A stretch of DNA of 64,000 nucleotides. Source: Mangrovihabitans endophyticus (GTDB taxonomy: Bacteria > Actinomycetota > Actinomycetes > Mycobacteriales > Micromonosporaceae). The position numbers and the translations under genes are program-made. The notes under the pieces were generated by a model that searched no databases, was not told the DNA's origin, and saw only the letters and a program-made list of their open reading frames with translations. Shown piece after piece: positions 43,297 through 52,816 of this stretch (within the stretch, counting starts at the first letter, position 1; each line of letters opens with the position of its first letter). Location: assembly GCF_014646155.1 (NCBI RefSeq), contig NZ_BMMX01000012.1, positions 62,001 to 126,000 of the forward strand, given 5' to 3'.

Positions 43297-43794
43297 TCAG
43301 TCGCCGATGTCGCCGGCCAGGATGGCGGTGACGCCGTCCAGGCCCTGCCGGGTGCCGACGACGACCACCACGTCGTTCGCCTCGAAGACGAACGAGGGGC
43401 CGGGCGAGGCGATGACCTCCCGGTCGCGCAGCACGGCGACGATGGACGCCCCGGTACGCGTACGAGCGCGGGCGTCGCCCATGCGTCGCCCGACGAACAT
43501 CGATCCCGCGGGGATGGCGATCTGCTCGGTGAGCAGCCCCGCCGCCTGCTGGCGCAGACCGGCGAGCTGCCCCAGCATCAGCGAGGCGCCGAGCACGTCG
43601 GCCAGCGCCGCCGCCTCGTCGTCGGTCAGTGGTATCGAGGCCAGGCAGGCATCCGGATCGTCGACGTCGTAGAGCACCAGGTCGCGCCGGCCGTTGCGGT
43701 GTGAGACCACACCGACCGTACGACCGGAGTTGGTCACCAGATCGTGACGGACGCCGATGCCCGGAAGCGGAGTCTGTTCTACCCGTACACGCAC
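43297..43794 (-). CDS. KhtT-like regulatory subunit (TrkA-C domain)
   Basis: A 165-residue soluble protein starting at GTG 43794. The N-terminal half (VRVEQTPLPGIGVRHDLVTN, then RTVGVVSHRNGRRDLVLYD) and the C-terminal RCK_C domain (TGASIVAVLRDREVIASPGP, then FVFEANDVVVVVGTRQGLDG) match KhtT of the KhtTU potassium exporter. It lies 4 bp before the antiporter gene, so the pair forms a two-gene operon. It likely senses a nucleotide or pH through the RCK_C dimer. Confidence 0.88.
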   Translation of the reverse strand: MRVRVEQTPLPGIGVRHDLVTNSGRTVGVVSHRNGRRDLVLYDVDDPDACLASIPLTDDEAAALADVLGASLMLGQLAGLRQQAAGLLTEQIAIPAGSMFVGRRMGDARARTRTGASIVAVLRDREVIASPGPSFVFEANDVVVVVGTRQGLDGVTAILAGDIGD

Positions 43795-43836
43795 GTCTCT
43801 ACGGTAACGGCCATGAAGATCATCTGACCCGTACGT

Positions 43837-45072
43837 TCACTGGTGACTCGTCATGTCACCGGCGCGGGTGGCCTGCGCGGCGGTGCGCGCGGGTGGCCGG
43901 GTCACCACCAACAGCGCCAGCCCGGCCGCGGCCAGACCGGTGCAGAGCACGAAGGCCAGCCGGAAGCCGAAGTGCTGGGCGAGCCCGAACAGCGGGCCGG
44001 CGAGCATCGCCCCGAGCGGGAACGCGTTGGTGAACAGCGTGGTGGCCTGCCCGGGCCGGCCCGGCAGCATGTCCTGGACGTAGCTGATGCCCAGGCCGGT
44101 GACCGCGGCGATGAAGGTCGCGTTGACGATCTGGGCGGCGAGCAGCATCCCAACCGCGTGCGAGGCGCTGGCCAACGCGTAGTAGGCCACGCCGCAGGCG
44201 CCGCCGGCGAGGATCAGGACGCGCGCCGGCACGCGGGTGGACAGGGCGCCGAACCCGAGCATCAGCGGGATTTCCAGCGCGGCGCAGAGGCCGAGGACGA
44301 GTCCGGAGTCGGACACTTCGCCGCCCAGATCGCGGCTGACGTACAGCGGCAGCGCTTGCACCGCGAGGGTGAGCGGCGTCTGGAGGAGGATGAAGCCGAT
44401 GCTGGTGAACAGCAGAACGGGCCACGACGCGTCGGGCGCGTCGGAACCCGTCGGCCCGGTCGGTCGCGGGCGTTCCGGCGGCCCGAGCTCGCGCAGCCAC
44501 ACCACCCCGACGAGCAGCGACAGCGCATAGAAGACGGCCGCGGTGCCGTAAACCAATCGAAACCCACCGGCCTCCAGGATGACCGCGGCCATCGGCGGGC
44601 CGGCCACCCAGGCGATGGAGAAGACGGTACGCAGCGCGCTGATCCCCATCGCCGCGCGTGCCGGGCTGTTGCGCTGCAGCACCTGACGCGCGTACGCGAA
44701 GGTCTGCGGGAAGAGCGCGTTGGCGACCGCCGTGGCGGTCACCGTGAGCAGCAACAGGATCCAGTAGCTGCGGATGACCGACGTCAGCGACGTGCCGATC
44801 ACTCCGGCGGCGGCGGCCGTGATGATGATGCGACGGCGGACGGCCCCACGGTCGGATATCCGACCGATCAGCGTGGAGGAGACCACGCCGGCCAGCGGCG
44901 CCGCGATGAGCAGGCCGGTGACCTGAAGCGGGCCGGCCTCCACCTCGGTGGTCAGGAACAGGGCGAGGAACGGCATGACGATCGAGACCGACATGCCCAC
45001 GCTCAGGAAGATCAGACCGAGGGGGAGCAGGGCCCGGCCAACGCTCGGGCGCGGTGGAGTCTGAGCGGCCAC
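43837..45072 (-). CDS. MFS transporter of the sugar-efflux (Set) type
   Basis: A 411-residue 12-helix major facilitator starting at GTG 45072. Signature segments: SVGMSVSIVMPFLALFLTTE, then GPLQVTGLLIAAPLAGVVSS and LIGRISDRGAVRRRIIITAA (the MFS loop 2-3 motif), and GLGISYVQDMLPGRPGQATT in the second half, characteristic of sugar-efflux transporters (SetA/SotA). Substrate not determinable. It stands alone and is divergent from the FG-GAP gene. Confidence 0.88.
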   Translation of the reverse strand: MAAQTPPRPSVGRALLPLGLIFLSVGMSVSIVMPFLALFLTTEVEAGPLQVTGLLIAAPLAGVVSSTLIGRISDRGAVRRRIIITAAAAGVIGTSLTSVIRSYWILLLLTVTATAVANALFPQTFAYARQVLQRNSPARAAMGISALRTVFSIAWVAGPPMAAVILEAGGFRLVYGTAAVFYALSLLVGVVWLRELGPPERPRPTGPTGSDAPDASWPVLLFTSIGFILLQTPLTLAVQALPLYVSRDLGGEVSDSGLVLGLCAALEIPLMLGFGALSTRVPARVLILAGGACGVAYYALASASHAVGMLLAAQIVNATFIAAVTGLGISYVQDMLPGRPGQATTLFTNAFPLGAMLAGPLFGLAQHFGFRLAFVLCTGLAAAGLALLVVTRPPARTAAQATRAGDMTSHQ

Positions 45073-45218
45073 GACTTCTCACCGTACGGGTCTGCCGATC
45101 GAGAACCGAGGGATGCGCCACGTGTCCGGGATCACGTCCGGCCGAAGAAAACGAGGCCCGGAGGTATCGACACCGGTGGTTACCTTCGGCGGTCCATCTG
45201 ATGAACGGAGAATTGCTC

Positions 45219-46778
45219 GTGTTCAAACGTGGACCGTCCGGACCCTTTCTCGCCGCCGCCCTCCTCGCGGCGCCCGTGCTCGGTGTCCTCCCGGCATCGG
45301 CGGCCTCCGCCGCCTGCCCGCACCTGTCCAGTGACTTCAACGGCGACGGCTACGCCGACGTGGCCGCGGGGGCGCCCGAGGCCGGGGACGTCCCGTCCGG
45401 CTCGCTGTCCGGTGCGGTGACGATCGCCTACGGAGCGGCGGACGGGATCGACACCGGGTCGACGCCGCCGCACACGTTCACCGCGCGGTCGGTCGTCGAG
45501 GCGACCGGCGACGAGGGCTCGCTGGGCTCGCTGGGCTACCAGATCGCCACCGGCTACTTCGACGGCGACTGCTTCGCCGATCTCGCCGTCAGCGGACAGA
45601 ACCGGGTCGCCGTTCTCTACGGTTCGGATTCCGGCCTCGGAACGGACCGCGCCAAGCTGTTCGACAAGTCGAGCATCGAGGGCGGCGAGACCCGGATCTG
45701 GTTCGGTGACGCGCTCGCGGCCGGTGACTTCGACGGCGACGGCCTCGACGACCTCGCCATCGGTGCCTCCGGACTGCACTGGAACCGCGAGGTCGGAACC
45801 CCGGACACGGACGACGACGGCGGGGCGGTCGGCATCCTGCCCGGGTCGGACTCCGGCCTGACCACCGACGGTGCCTTCTGGCTGACCCAGGACAGCCCCG
45901 GCGTGCCCGGCGGTGCCGAGTCGCTGGACGGCTTCGGCCGGGCGCTCGCCGCGGCCGACTTCGACCTGGACGGCCGGGCGGACCTCGCGATCGGCACTCC
46001 GTTCGAGGCGCTGAGCGCGGGCCCGGTGGGCGCGGTCGTCGTGGTGCGCGGTTCGGCCGAGGGACTGACCGGCACCGGCGCGCAATGGTTCGACCAGGGC
46101 ACGGCCGGTGTGCCGGGCAACCCCGAGGAAGGTGACCACTTCGGCCGCGCGCTGGCGGCCGGGGATCTCACCGGTGACGGTCGTCCGGATCTGGTGATCG
46201 CGTCGCCGGACGAGGCCATCGGGCAGATCAGCAGCGCCGGCGCGATCGCGGTGCTGAAGAGCGGCCCCACCGGGGTGAGCGCCACCGGCGCCCTGGGCTT
46301 CGACCAGAGCGACCCGCAGATCCCCGGCGAGGCGGAGAACGATTTCTTCGGCGCCGCGCTGGCGATCGGCGACCTGAACCGGGACGGTCGTGCCGACCTG
46401 GCCGTCGGGTCGCCGAACGAGTCGGTCGGGAGCGCTCCGTACACCGGCGCCGTGATCCTGCTGTACAGCGGCTCCGGGGGGATCACCGCGACCGGGTCGC
46501 GGTGGCTGGACCAGAACTCGACCGGAATCCCCGGCGCGAACGAGGACAGCGACGCGTTCGGCTCCGCCCTGCACGTGGTGCCCGGCGCGTACGGCGGCCG
46601 GAACGCTCTGGTCGTGGGCTCGCCCGGCGAGGACACCGGTTCCGCGCAGGACAGCGGCGCCTTCACGGTGGTGCCCGGCGACGCGGCCGGCATCCCCGGA
46701 CCGACCGGCTACTTCTTCGGTCCCAGCCGGCTCCCCGACCTTCCCGGACGCACCGACCTGGGCAGCAGCCTGGGCTGA
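45219..46778 (+). CDS. Secreted FG-GAP (integrin alpha-type) repeat protein
   Basis: A 519-residue exported protein. GTG 45219 is chosen because GGAG lies about 8 bases upstream and a signal peptide then begins at once (FLAAALLAAPVLGVLPASAA). Seven FG-GAP repeats follow, each with a Ca-binding D-x-D-G-D/N-x-x-D loop, e.g. SDFNGDGYADVAAGAP, GDFDGDGLDDLAIGAS, ADFDLDGRADLAIGTP and GDLNRDGRADLAVGSP. They build a seven-bladed beta-propeller. No catalytic domain or anchor. Ligand unknown; such proteins are common in actinomycete secretomes. Confidence 0.9.
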   Translation: MFKRGPSGPFLAAALLAAPVLGVLPASAASAACPHLSSDFNGDGYADVAAGAPEAGDVPSGSLSGAVTIAYGAADGIDTGSTPPHTFTARSVVEATGDEGSLGSLGYQIATGYFDGDCFADLAVSGQNRVAVLYGSDSGLGTDRAKLFDKSSIEGGETRIWFGDALAAGDFDGDGLDDLAIGASGLHWNREVGTPDTDDDGGAVGILPGSDSGLTTDGAFWLTQDSPGVPGGAESLDGFGRALAAADFDLDGRADLAIGTPFEALSAGPVGAVVVVRGSAEGLTGTGAQWFDQGTAGVPGNPEEGDHFGRALAAGDLTGDGRPDLVIASPDEAIGQISSAGAIAVLKSGPTGVSATGALGFDQSDPQIPGEAENDFFGAALAIGDLNRDGRADLAVGSPNESVGSAPYTGAVILLYSGSGGITATGSRWLDQNSTGIPGANEDSDAFGSALHVVPGAYGGRNALVVGSPGEDTGSAQDSGAFTVVPGDAAGIPGPTGYFFGPSRLPDLPGRTDLGSSLG

Positions 46779-46784
46779 CGGGCC

Positions 46785-46820
46785 GCCCGGTCGGCGACGC
46801 GGTGGTGTCGCCGACCGGGC
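46785..46820. terminator. Hairpin terminator
   Basis: A perfect 14-bp inverted repeat (arm GCCCGGTCGGCGAC) with an 8-base loop, 6 bp after the FG-GAP stop. It insulates the downstream clpB promoter. Confidence 0.82.
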
Positions 46821-46834
46821 ATCGGTGAGTTCCG

Positions 46835-46881
46835 TTGCCGCGGTGGATCGGCCGACCTAGAGTTGAGTGGAACACGCTCAA
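46835..46881 (+). promoter_or_regulatory. clpB promoter with HAIR element
   Basis: TTGCCG (46835-46840), 17-base spacer, then TAGAGT (46858-46863) form a sigma-A-like promoter. TTGAGT-N7-GCTCAA (46863-46881) abuts the -10 and is a HAIR element with one mismatch. It lies 47 bp before the clpB ATG, so HspR should repress clpB together with the dnaK operon. Confidence 0.8.
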
Positions 46882-46928
46882 GTCTGTCAGCGTTGTCGCC
46901 GGGTGGACCGCACCGATCAGGGGAGCAC

Positions 46929-49511
46929 ATGAAACTCGAACGTCTGACCACCAAGAGCCGCGACGTGATTCTGGCCGCGGCCGCCGACGCCACTGCCCGC
47001 GGGCACGCCACGGTCGAGCCGTGGCACCTGGTGCTGGCGCTGTTGGACACCGGCGGATCCACCGCCCCGGCGCTGTTGCGCGCGGTCGGTGCCAACCCCG
47101 CCGATGTCCGACGGACCGCGCTGCACGCGATCGAACAACTTCCCGTCGCCCGGGGCTCCAGCACGGCCGAGCCGAGCCTGTCCCGCGAGCTGACCAACGC
47201 GGTGAACGAGGCGCATCTGATCGCCAAGCCGCTGGGTGACGAGTATGTGTCCACCGAGCACCTGCTGGCCGGCCTCGCCCGCGTCGGCGGACCGGTGGGC
47301 AAGGCCCTGCGCGAGGCCGGGGCCGGCGAGGACGCCCTGGTCGCCGCGTTCCCCGCGGTCCGCGGCGGCGACCGCAGGGTGACCAGCCAGGATCCCGAGC
47401 AGACCTACCAGGCGCTGGCGAAGTACAGCGTGGACCTGACCGAGCTGGCCCGCGACGGCAAGATCGATCCGGTCATCGGCCGGGACACCGAGATCCGTCG
47501 TGTGGTGCAGGTGCTGTCCCGACGCACCAAGAACAACCCGGTGCTGATCGGCGAGCCGGGCGTCGGCAAGACCGCCATCGTCGAGGGGCTGGCGCAGCGC
47601 ATCGTGGCCGGTGACGTCCCGGAAACGCTGCGCGACAAGAAACTGGTCTCCCTGGACCTGGGCGCGATGGTGGCCGGCGCGCAGTACCGCGGGCAGTTCG
47701 AGGAGCGCCTCAAGTCGGTGCTGGAGGAGATCCGCAACTCCGACGGTCGGGTCGTCACCTTCCTCGACGAGTTGCACACCGTGGTCGGCGCGGGCAAGGG
47801 CGAGGGCTCGATGGACGCCGGCAACATGCTCAAGCCGATGCTGGCGCGCGGCGAGTTGCGCATGGTCGGCGCGACCACGCTGGACGAGTACCGCGAGCAC
47901 ATCGAGAAGGACCCGGCCCTGGAGCGGCGCTTCCAACCGGTGGTGGTCGGCGAGCCGAGCGTGGAGGACACCATCGGCATCCTGCGCGGGCTCAAGGGCC
48001 GCTACGAGGCGCATCACCGGGTGCAGATCACCGACGGTGCGCTGGTTGCCGCGGCAAGCCTGTCGGATCGCTACATCAGCGACCGATTCCTACCGGACAA
48101 GGCCATCGACCTGATCGATGAGGCGGCCTCCCGCCTGCGCATGGAGATCGACTCACGTCCGGTCGAGCTGGACCAGTTGCAGCGGGTCGTGGATCGGATG
48201 CGCATGGACGAACTGGCGCTGGCCCGGGAGACCGACGAGGCGTCCCGCGCCCGGCTCGCCAAGCTCAAGCAGGATCTCGCCGATAAGCAGGAGGAACTGA
48301 CCGCGCTGAACGCCCGATGGGAGCGGGAACGCGGCGGCCTGAACCGAGTCGGCGAGCTGAAGAAGACCCTCGACGAGGCCCGCGGCGAACTGGAGCGCGC
48401 GCAGCGCGACGCGGCGTGGGAGAAGGCGTCGCGCCTGCAGTACGAGGAGATCCCGGCCCTGGAGCGGGAGATCGCCAGCGCGTCCGCCGCCGAGGAGGAG
48501 AAATCGGAGCCTCCGATGGTGAAGGAGGAGGTCGGCGCGGACGACGTCGCCGAGGTGGTGGCGTCCTGGACCGGCATCCCAGCCGGGCGCATGCTTGAGG
48601 GCGAGACGGCGAAGCTGCTGCGCATGGAGGATTCGCTGCGGGCCAAGGTGATCGGGCAGACCGAGGCGGTGGCCGCGGTCTCCGGCGCGGTGCGCCGCAG
48701 CCGGGCCGGCATAGCCGACCCGGACCGCCCGATGGGCAGCTTCCTGTTCCTGGGCCCGACCGGCGTCGGCAAGACCGAACTGGCGAAGGCGCTGGCCGGC
48801 TTCCTCTTCGACGACGAACGGGCGATGGTACGCATCGACATGAGCGAGTACGGCGAGAAGCACTCGGTGGCTCGCCTGGTCGGGGCGCCGCCGGGATATG
48901 TCGGGTACGAGGAGGGCGGACAGTTGACCGAGGCGGTTCGCCGCAGGCCGTACTCGGTGGTGCTGCTGGACGAGGTGGAAAAGGCCCATCCGGACGTCTT
49001 CGACGTGCTGTTGCAGGTCCTCGACGACGGGCGCCTCACCGACGGGCAGGGCCGCACGGTGGACTTCCGGAACACCATTCTGGTGCTCACCTCGAACCTC
49101 GGCTCCACCACCGACCCGATCATGGGTGACGAGGAGCGGCGCAACGAGGTGATGGCGGTCGTCCGGGCGCACTTCAAGCCGGAGTTCCTGAACCGGCTGG
49201 ACGACATCGTGGTGTTCCACTCGCTGACCAAGGACGACTTGGCCGCGATCGTGGACATCCAGCTCGGAAGACTGCGGGCACGGCTGGCCGAGCGCCGTCT
49301 CAAGCTTGAGGTCAGCGAGCCCGCGGTGGCGTGGCTCGGCGATCACGGATACGACCCGATCTACGGCGCGCGACCGTTGCGCCGGCTCGTCCAGTCGTCG
49401 ATCGGCGACTCGCTGGCGAAGGCCTTGCTCGCCGGTGAGATCACCGACGGGGACACGGTGATCGCCGACCTGTCCCCGGCCCAGGATGGCCTGACGGTGC
49501 GCCGGGCCTGA
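46929..49511 (+). CDS. clpB: Disaggregase ClpB
   Basis: An 860-residue AAA+ disaggregase. The N-domain (residues 1-145) begins [20 protein letters not shown]. The first AAA module has [20 protein letters not shown] and [15 protein letters not shown], the coiled-coil M-domain spans about 405-525 ([20 protein letters not shown]), and the second AAA module has [20 protein letters not shown] and [20 protein letters not shown]. The M-domain identifies it as ClpB, not ClpC. It cooperates with DnaK/DnaJ/GrpE in refolding aggregates. Good SD AGGGGAG before ATG 46929. A hairpin follows the stop. Confidence 0.97.
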   Translation: MKLERLTTKSRDVILAAAADATARGHATVEPWHLVLALLDTGGSTAPALLRAVGANPADVRRTALHAIEQLPVARGSSTAEPSLSRELTNAVNEAHLIAKPLGDEYVSTEHLLAGLARVGGPVGKALREAGAGEDALVAAFPAVRGGDRRVTSQDPEQTYQALAKYSVDLTELARDGKIDPVIGRDTEIRRVVQVLSRRTKNNPVLIGEPGVGKTAIVEGLAQRIVAGDVPETLRDKKLVSLDLGAMVAGAQYRGQFEERLKSVLEEIRNSDGRVVTFLDELHTVVGAGKGEGSMDAGNMLKPMLARGELRMVGATTLDEYREHIEKDPALERRFQPVVVGEPSVEDTIGILRGLKGRYEAHHRVQITDGALVAAASLSDRYISDRFLPDKAIDLIDEAASRLRMEIDSRPVELDQLQRVVDRMRMDELALARETDEASRARLAKLKQDLADKQEELTALNARWERERGGLNRVGELKKTLDEARGELERAQRDAAWEKASRLQYEEIPALEREIASASAAEEEKSEPPMVKEEVGADDVAEVVASWTGIPAGRMLEGETAKLLRMEDSLRAKVIGQTEAVAAVSGAVRRSRAGIADPDRPMGSFLFLGPTGVGKTELAKALAGFLFDDERAMVRIDMSEYGEKHSVARLVGAPPGYVGYEEGGQLTEAVRRRPYSVVLLDEVEKAHPDVFDVLLQVLDDGRLTDGQGRTVDFRNTILVLTSNLGSTTDPIMGDEERRNEVMAVVRAHFKPEFLNRLDDIVVFHSLTKDDLAAIVDIQLGRLRARLAERRLKLEVSEPAVAWLGDHGYDPIYGARPLRRLVQSSIGDSLAKALLAGEITDGDTVIADLSPAQDGLTVRRA

Positions 49512-49528
49512 GCGGTCGACGCGAAGCG

Positions 49529-49556
49529 AAAGGCCCCGGATCTCTCCGGGGCCTTT
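49529..49556 (+). terminator. Rho-independent terminator of clpB
   Basis: A perfect 12-bp inverted repeat (arm AAAGGCCCCGGA) with a 4-base loop, ending in TTT, located 18 bp after the clpB stop. Confidence 0.9.
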
Positions 49557-49559
49557 CCA

Positions 49560-49748
49560 CTAGCCGGCCTTGGCCACCGCCTCCCGCTGCCGGTAGGCGT
49601 GTGTCATGAGGATGTCGGTCAGGGCGAGCAGCTCGCCCCGGTCGGACCAGATCCGGATGCCGTCGCGGTGGAGCTCGTATCGGACGTCTTTGTAGCGGGA
49701 TCTGGTGTCGTCATGGTGAACGACGGTCAGAGTGTCGGCGTGGGGCAT
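49560..49748 (-). CDS. Small hypothetical protein
   Basis: A 62-residue protein; ATG 49748 is chosen (GGTGA 5 bases upstream), with in-frame GTG 49757 an alternative. MPHADTLTVVHHDDTRSRYK, VRYELHRDGIRIWSDRGELL and DILMTHAYRQREAVAKAG look like a compact alpha/beta protein. No family recognised. It ends just beyond the clpB terminator, convergent with clpB. Confidence 0.6.
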   Translation of the reverse strand: MPHADTLTVVHHDDTRSRYKDVRYELHRDGIRIWSDRGELLALTDILMTHAYRQREAVAKAG

Positions 49749-50094
49749 GGGACTCACCGGTCCTTAACGGGTCTGGGGCGGCCGCGGCGTGGTCACGCGG
49801 CCGGCTTAAAGGGGTAGGCGCCCGGATCCGGTCTGCCTGGGCCCCAGCCATCGGGATGCGGGGGCGGCGACTCGGTCGGGCAGCAGGCAGCGCCAGTCGG
49901 CTGGGAAGCTCTCGGCGCGCCACGAAAGGGAAGTGTATGGGTCGGCGTGCCTCCTGTCGCCCCCCTGATCGAGCGACCTTTTAGGCTGGTTTCCTCCGGC
50001 GTCGCCCGATGTTGCCACAGCGTGACGTTCTGGACACACGGGTCGCAGAACTGGAAACCGCCCGATACCTTGAGTGGATCTAGGAGGGGGAAGC
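49749..50094. other. Gap without a supported gene
   Basis: About 345 bases. Two minus-strand frames are open here but neither has a start with a ribosome site or consistent codon use, so none is called. The end at 50076-50090 carries the strong SD of the next gene. Confidence 0.4.
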
Positions 50095-51156
50095 GTGACC
50101 GATCCGACAGGCACACACGCGACTAGTCCGGCGGCCCGCCCCACGGTGGTGACCGTTTCGTCCATCTTGTTGTTCGTCGCGGCGGGGCTCACGGTGCTGA
50201 GCGGAGTGCTCTCGATCAGCGTGGTGGGCCGGATCGGCGACGTCTACCACGACGTCTACGGCAGCGGTTCATCCGGTGAAGCGGACATCGCCGTCGCTGC
50301 CACCGTCGGCGCGGTGGTCATCAACCTGTTGATCGCGGCCGGGATGGTGGTGCTCGCGCTGCTCAACAACCGGGGCAAGAACCCGGCGCGGATCGTCACG
50401 TGGGTGCTCGGCGGCCTGTTCGCCTGTTGCAGTGCGGGCGGCACGATCCTCAACGGCGTGGCCGGTTCGATGGACCTGCCGGGCGCCGACGGCGGCACCG
50501 GGGTCAGCCCGCAGGAGTTGGAGCGCCGACTGAACGACGCGTTGCCGTCCTGGCTCAACCCGGTGACCGTGACGCTCGATGTGCTGGCCGTGCTGTGCGT
50601 GCTGGCGGCGCTGATCCTGCTCGCCCTGCCGGCCGCGAACGCGTTCTTCCGCAAGCCCGCTGCGGTCGGCTGGGATCCCTCGCAGCCTTATTACCCCGCC
50701 CAGCCGGGTGGTCAGCCCTATCCCGGCGGCCAGCCTTACTCGGGTGGCCAGCCTTACCCGGGCGGCCAGCCTTACTCGGGCGGCCAGCCTTACTCGGGCG
50801 GCCAGCCTTACTCGGGCGGCCAGCCTTACCCGGGTGGCCAGCAGCCCTATCCGGGCGGGCCGTACCCCGGTCAGGAGTCGGCCCCGCCCGGCTACCCGGC
50901 ATACCCGGGTCAGCCCCAGCCGGGTCAAGCGCAGCCGGGTCAAGCCCAGCCGGGTCAAGCGCAGCCGGGTCAAGCCCAGCCGGGTCAAGCGCAGCCGGGC
51001 CAGCCACAGCCGGGCGACTCGCCGTCCGGTCCGCCACCGTCCGGCGGCGCGGGAGCCGACCCGTGGTCCACGCCGGCGCGCGAGGAGCCGCCGCGGGATG
51101 ACGAGTCCGACGGACCGCCGAAGCCGCCTCCGTCGGATCCTGCGCCGCCCGCCTGA
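50095..51156 (+). CDS. Four-helix membrane protein with GGQPYS and QAQPG repeat tail
   Basis: A 353-residue protein starting at GTG 50095 after a strong AGGAGGGGG. Four helices occupy residues 15-190 ([79 protein letters not shown]). The C-terminal 160 residues are disordered, with GGQPYS/P units (about eight) then QAQPG units (about seven) and an acidic/Pro end. Same organisation as the next gene. Such tails are cytosolic and often mediate protein clustering; function unknown. Confidence 0.72.
   Translation: MTDPTGTHATSPAARPTVVTVSSILLFVAAGLTVLSGVLSISVVGRIGDVYHDVYGSGSSGEADIAVAATVGAVVINLLIAAGMVVLALLNNRGKNPARIVTWVLGGLFACCSAGGTILNGVAGSMDLPGADGGTGVSPQELERRLNDALPSWLNPVTVTLDVLAVLCVLAALILLALPAANAFFRKPAAVGWDPSQPYYPAQPGGQPYPGGQPYSGGQPYPGGQPYSGGQPYSGGQPYSGGQPYPGGQQPYPGGPYPGQESAPPGYPAYPGQPQPGQAQPGQAQPGQAQPGQAQPGQAQPGQPQPGDSPSGPPPSGGAGADPWSTPAREEPPRDDESDGPPKPPPSDPAPPA
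50705..50850. repeat. 18-bp tandem repeats coding GGQPYS
   Basis: About eight copies of an 18-bp unit (GGCGGCCAGCCTTACTCG and close variants), in frame within the gene at 50095-51156. Confidence 0.88.
50922..51008. repeat. 15-bp tandem repeats coding QAQPG
   Basis: Roughly six copies of CAAGC(G/C)CAGCCGGGT in an alternating pattern, in frame within the same gene and ending before the acidic tail. Confidence 0.85.
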
Positions 51157-51210
51157 GCGGGACGGCCAAAACGGGTAGGTTCGGTGCGACGGATCACCCG
51201 GGAGAAGCCG

Positions 51211-52023
51211 ATGTCTCACCCTGTCCAGGCTCCGCCGACACCACCGGCCGCGAGCCCCTCGTCTCGCCCGGTGGCGGTGACGTCTGCCGCCGCCGTGCTG
51301 TGTGTGATGGCAGTCGTCGGATTGGGCTACGCCGTCGCGACGGTGGCCGTGGCCCCGGGGCTGACGGACCGATTCCGCTCGTCCGCCGTGGGCGTTCGTC
51401 GTGACGCGGTGGAGGGATACGTCACCGTGGTGTGGATCGGTGCGGCAATCGCTCTCGTGCTCGCACTGGTGCTTGTCGCGCTCTATGTGACGCTGGCGGT
51501 GGGGTTGCGCCGCGGAAGCAACGGCGCCCGCATCGCGACCTGGGTGGTCGCCGGGCTCGGACTGATCGCCGGTTGCGGGTCCACGGCCACCGTGTTGATC
51601 CAGCGCCGCGGCGAGCCGGTGCCGGGCTCCATCGGTGCGGCGCTGGCGGACGCTTATCCCCACGGTTGGATCGGCTGGAACGTGACCCTCGCGGTGGCGC
51701 AGATGCTGGGGTACATCCTTGTCGCTGCGCTGCTCGCAGCCGCGCCCGGTGCCTATTTCGGCCGTCGGCCCGCGCCCGGCCGCCCGCCGGTCTTCTATCC
51801 GCCCGTCCACCAGCCGGCCATCGGATACCCGTCGGCGGTCGGCCAGCCCGGGGTAGCACCGCCCGCGGCCCCGGTGGGACCGCACTCCGTGGCGAGCAAC
51901 CCGTGGGCCCGCCCGCCCGGTGATGCGCCCGGCGCCGCGGGTGGGACCGGCTACCAGCCCGCGGCACCGTCGGCACCCGCCCCCGGCCCGGACGACGAAT
52001 TCTGGTCCCGGCCGTCCACCTGA
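51211..52023 (+). CDS. Four-helix membrane protein with Pro-rich tail
   Basis: A 270-residue protein; ATG 51211 is favoured by GGGAG 6 bases upstream over an in-frame GTG at 51184. Residues 25-180 hold four hydrophobic segments (TSAAAVLCVMAVVGLGYAVA, TVVWIGAAIALVLALVLVAL, IATWVVAGLGLIAGCGSTAT, LAVAQMLGYILVAALLAAAP) and the rest is Pro/Ala-rich (GRPPVFYPPVHQPAIGYPSA). It copies the layout of the preceding gene without its tandem repeats, so the two are probably paralogous. Confidence 0.72.
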   Translation: MSHPVQAPPTPPAASPSSRPVAVTSAAAVLCVMAVVGLGYAVATVAVAPGLTDRFRSSAVGVRRDAVEGYVTVVWIGAAIALVLALVLVALYVTLAVGLRRGSNGARIATWVVAGLGLIAGCGSTATVLIQRRGEPVPGSIGAALADAYPHGWIGWNVTLAVAQMLGYILVAALLAAAPGAYFGRRPAPGRPPVFYPPVHQPAIGYPSAVGQPGVAPPAAPVGPHSVASNPWARPPGDAPGAAGGTGYQPAAPSAPAPGPDDEFWSRPST

Positions 52024-52684
52024 CCACCCGGCCGATACGCTGCGTCATGCATCGATCGCGCTTATTGCGATCTCGGGGGCGGCCTTCAACGCAATCCCTA
52101 AAGAGATGTGCGTCACATTTCAAATAGTGGTGCCATTGCCGTCCTCCGCGTTTCCGGGTCCTCCGAACGGATGGCATCGACAGATAATGATGTCCCCAAG
52201 TCGTCCGTATGGACGCCATCTGCGATACCACCGGGCAACTGTTCGTCGTCGGACGGCCAAAAGCATCGCGACGACGACACGCGGTCATGGGCCGGCGTGG
52301 CGAGTCGATCAGCCCTCGGGTGGCCACGCATTGCCCGGGGAAATGGGCTTTGAGCTGCATCTATGGCTCTGTGTGACGGTCCACGGAGCGGGATCTGTAA
52401 ATAATGCGTCCTATTTAACGGGCCGGAGGTGCGTGCCCATTGGCGGCTTTACGCACCGGCGGGGCGGAACGTTCCGGTTTCCGTTCAGCCAGTACTCTCG
52501 ATGTCATGGAAGTCCTGCATGACCTGCGTAAATCCACGAGCACCTGTGTGGTTGCGCTGCGTCGTGCGCCGCTTTCGCGGGGTCGTGAGGCGACGGTGCC
52601 GCCGCGCCAGACGACCGCACCCGACGTGCATGTCGGCTCGGCCGGTGGGGACCGACGGGAGCGCGGAATCGAGAGATTCACATT
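52024..52684. other. Gene-poor, relatively A/T-rich stretch
   Basis: No ORF here has a ribosome site plus good codon use. A/T-rich patches occur at 52080-52135 and 52390-52425. Visible structure: GATCGC-N7-GCGATC (52054-52072), and the palindrome CGGAACGTTCCG (52465-52476). The composition differs from the surrounding genes and may reflect acquired or decayed DNA. Confidence 0.5.
52465..52476. promoter_or_regulatory. Palindrome CGGAACGTTCCG
   Basis: A perfect 12-bp palindrome in the gene-poor region, 220 bp before a possible small peptide gene and 490 bp before the ArsR gene. It could be an operator for a dimeric regulator; no further evidence. Confidence 0.35.
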
Positions 52685-52816
52685 GTGGGACGGCTCACTT
52701 CCAGCACGGAGACCGAGGTCTCTACGACGATCAGCAGCGACCTCACGGCGGCTGAGGCGTTGCAGGAGGCAGAGACCGAAGTCGGTGTCGGGATATTGCT
52801 CGTTTCATCGGGGTAG
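52685..52816 (+). CDS. Possible 43-residue peptide gene
   Basis: GTG 52685 to TAG 52816 gives VGRLTSSTETEVSTTISSDL then TAAEALQEAETEVGVGILLV and SSG. Ser/Thr/Glu-rich with a hydrophobic end, it is unlike the Arg/Pro-rich products of non-coding frames here, and about 77% of its third positions are G/C. GAGAG is 9 bases before the start. The leader-like acidic part followed by a short hydrophobic core resembles a precursor or small membrane-binding peptide, but no Cys and no modifying enzyme gene is nearby. Function unknown. Confidence 0.42.
   Translation: MGRLTSSTETEVSTTISSDLTAAEALQEAETEVGVGILLVSSG

Noticed and set aside
49806..50192. Minus-strand ORF of 128 residues upstream of the repeat-tail protein
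   Set aside because: Inconsistent codon bias and no SD; listed as an empty gap.
50705..51008. CRISPR-like or origin-type iterons
   Set aside because: They are in-frame coding repeats (GGQPYS, QAQPG).
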